Origin: Patescibacteria group bacterium
Lineage (GTDB): Bacteria > Patescibacteriota > Microgenomatia > UBA1400 > MFAQ01
Length of the DNA: 6,668 nt
Reading direction: 5' to 3'
NCBI GenBank assembly: GCA_018817845.1
Contig: JAHITH010000019.1
Span: 1-6,668, forward strand
Both the position numbers and the translations under genes were made by a program. Positions within the stretch are counted from its first letter, which is position 1. Each line of letters begins with the position of its first letter. Shown here piece after piece: positions 5,341-6,668 of the stretch. Below the pieces are notes generated by a model, which was given only the letters and a program-made list of their open reading frames with translations, did not search any database and was not told the origin of the DNA.

Positions 5341-6668
5341 ATGCAACGAACTCTTATAGACCAAACCCCCCAGTTAATCGGTAAACAAGTAAAACTAAAC
5401 GGTTGGATAGACAGCATACGTGACCACGGCAAAATTACTTTTTTAGACCTACGCGACCGATCCGGCATCATCCAAGCCGTGGGCCAAAACCTGCCTGCCG
5501 GCAGGCATGGCCTGCCCAAACTAAACACCGAAGACGTCATCGAAATCACCGGCCTAATTAAAGCTCGTCCAGAAAAACTAATCAATCCAAAGCTCAAAAC
5601 CGGCTCCATCGAAATAGAAACAGAAAAGGTTACTATTATAAGCAAGTCTCAAGAACTCCCTATTCCCATAAACACAGACGGCTATGAAATCGACGAAATT
5701 CACAGAAACAAATTCAGATACCTAGATCTCCGCCGCCCCCGCATGGCTCAAAATTTACGCCTCCGTTCCCAAGTTACTCAATTCATCAGAAATTTTTTAG
5801 CTAATAAAGACTTCACCGAAATAGAAACTCCAATTCTAACCAAAACAACTCCAGAAGGTGCCAGGGATTTTATCGTCCCCAGCCGTCTCCAACCCGGCAA
5901 CTTCTACGCTCTCCCCCAATCCCCCCAACAATACAAACAACTTTTAATGGTTGCTGGAATAGAAAAATACTTCCAGTTTGCCAAATGTTTCAGAGATGAA
6001 GATCCCAGAGCAGACAGAGCTTACGGTGAGTTCACCCAACTAGATATAGAGATGTCTTTTGTAACCCAAGAAGACATACTTCAATTAACTGAAGAGCTGT
6101 TTACCCAACTTGTTAAAAAGGTTTTCCCAAACAAAAAAATCAAACAAACCCCCTGGCCCAGGCTTTCTCATAAAGAAGCAATTGAAAAATACGGCTCAGA
6201 CAAACCAGACTTAAGAAAAAACAAGAATGATAAAAACGAACTAGCTTTTGCTTGGATAACGAATTTCCCCCTATTCACAGAACAGAAAGAGTCCGACTTT
6301 TTCCACGGTTCAGGTAAAGCTAAATTTGCCCCTAGCCACCATATGTTCACCGCTCCCCACCCAGACGACATCAAGCTCCTAGATCAAGACCCAACTAAAG
6401 TCAGAGGGCTCCAACACGACCTAGTTCTAAACGGACTAGAAATTGGCGGTGGCAGTATCAGAATTCACCAACCAAAAATCCAAGAAAAAGTTTTTGACCT
6501 CATTGAATTCACCAAAAAACAAAAACAAGAGTTCGAACACATGCTCACCGCCTTCAAATACGGCGTTCCACCCCACGGTGGCATCGCCCCAGGATTAGAT
6601 AGATTTTTAATGGCCATCCTCGGAGAACCAAGTGTCCGCGAAGTCATGGCCTTCCCCACCAGCTCATC
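5341..6668 (+). CDS. aspS: Aspartyl-tRNA synthetase (class II), 3' end outside the window
   Basis: 442 residues are visible and the frame is open at the right edge. The enzyme attaches aspartate to tRNA-Asp in the cytosol. Domains in order: an anticodon-binding OB fold (about 1-105; KLNGWIDSIRDHGKITFLDLRDRSG), then the class II catalytic core with motif 1 around FTEIETPILTKTTPEGARDF (158-177), ALPQSPQQYKQLL (190-202), motif 2 KCFRDEDPRADRAYGEFTQL (215-234), EKYGSDKPDLR (282-292), NGLEIGGGSIRIH (364-376) and motif 3 HGGIAPGLDRFL (412-423). Two oddities: the GAD insertion of bacterial enzymes, which should follow SDKPDLR, is missing, so the total is likely near 450-460 residues rather than about 590; and residues 51-57 come from a palindromic repeat read in frame. 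His29 in RDHG is the residue seen in non-discriminating enzymes that also charge tRNA-Asn. The ATG at 5341 is placed as in homologues. Confidence 0.97.
   Translation, partial: MQRTLIDQTPQLIGKQVKLNGWIDSIRDHGKITFLDLRDRSGIIQAVGQNLPAGRHGLPKLNTEDVIEITGLIKARPEKLINPKLKTGSIEIETEKVTIISKSQELPIPINTDGYEIDEIHRNKFRYLDLRRPRMAQNLRLRSQVTQFIRNFLANKDFTEIETPILTKTTPEGARDFIVPSRLQPGNFYALPQSPQQYKQLLMVAGIEKYFQFAKCFRDEDPRADRAYGEFTQLDIEMSFVTQEDILQLTEELFTQLVKKVFPNKKIKQTPWPRLSHKEAIEKYGSDKPDLRKNKNDKNELAFAWITNFPLFTEQKESDFFHGSGKAKFAPSHHMFTAPHPDDIKLLDQDPTKVRGLQHDLVLNGLEIGGGSIRIHQPKIQEKVFDLIEFTKKQKQEFEHMLTAFKYGVPPHGGIAPGLDRFLMAILGEPSVREVMAFPTSS
5492..5507. repeat. GC-rich 16-bp perfect palindrome inserted in aspS
   Basis: TGCCTGCCGGCAGGCA is its own reverse complement and stands out as all but AT-free in an AT-rich gene. 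It is read in frame as part of LPAGRHG (residues 51-57) and is followed by CTGCCC, which repeats the CTGCC before it, so about 21 bp look inserted between VGQN and LPKLNTED. From memory, palindromic CCTGCCGGCAGG elements, read in proteins as LPAGRQAG-like inserts, recur in CPR genomes. The site lies in a loop of the OB fold whose length varies between bacterial enzymes, so it is probably tolerated. Confidence 0.7.

Noticed and set aside
5317..5364. Longer N-terminus (from ATG at 5364) for the 95-residue protein
   Set aside because: It would overlap aspS by 24 bp, include the -10 element in the coding region and add a Cys/Ile/Lys-rich stretch unlike the rest.
5325..5645. Minus-strand open frame of 106 codons
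   Set aside because: It is antisense to the well-conserved start of aspS, covers the divergent promoter, and reads the palindrome by chance as LPAGR.
6168..6659. Two minus-strand open frames of 68 and 64 codons
   Set aside because: Both are antisense to the catalytic core of aspS and show no independent signals.
1..6668. CRISPR array, tRNA, rRNA or insertion sequence
   Set aside because: I found no regularly spaced repeats, cloverleaf or rRNA-like sequence, transposase motif or terminal inverted repeats.

Overview
The window looks like a piece of an AT-rich, gene-dense bacterial genome, most probably from the Candidate Phyla Radiation (Patescibacteria), with a Microgenomates-like flavour. 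The reasons are: Lys/Asn/Ile/Thr-rich proteins; genes packed with overlaps or gaps of a few bases; no Shine-Dalgarno sequence before any start; a membrane-anchored MurF-like ligase; a short aspartyl-tRNA synthetase without the usual bacterial insertion domain; and a GC-rich palindrome read in frame as LPAGRHG, a kind of insert I recall from CPR proteins. TGA serves as a stop (AbrB-like gene, aminotransferase gene), so the standard bacterial code (table 11) fits. The lineage is an inference from memory of such genomes, not a database match.

Layout. Positions 1-161 (minus) hold the C-terminal remnant of a DUF4143-type AAA ATPase, which runs off the left edge and lacks its ATPase part. Positions 163-432 (minus) hold an intact AbrB/SpoVT-type DNA-binding protein, probably an orphan antitoxin or small regulator. 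A 98-bp divergent spacer carries promoters for both directions. Then comes a tight four-gene plus-strand operon (531-5032): an alpha/beta hydrolase, a membrane-anchored Mur ligase family protein, a DegT/DnrJ/EryC1/StrS-family PLP aminotransferase and a FemAB/FemX-like aminoacyltransferase. Its last stop codon interlocks with the stop of a convergent minus-strand gene for a 95-residue protein I do not recognise (5029-5316). That small gene is divergent from aspS (5341 to the right edge, incomplete), with only 24 bp between the two start codons.

How it may work together. The four-gene operon reads as a cell-envelope module. A Mur-type ligase and a FemAB-type transferase are both classes of enzyme that build or branch peptidoglycan peptides; a DegT aminotransferase usually makes an amino sugar; the alpha/beta hydrolase has no predictable substrate. 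The exact product is unknown. The Mur ligase has an altered P-loop (Gly to Ala), so its activity may differ from that of MurF. aspS is a housekeeping gene and seems unrelated to the operon.

Global signals. The plus strand is extremely C-rich relative to G whichever strand is coding, which points to replication strand bias. At the three intergenic regions, -10 hexamers lie only 7-12 bases before the ATG, which suggests leaderless or nearly leaderless mRNAs.
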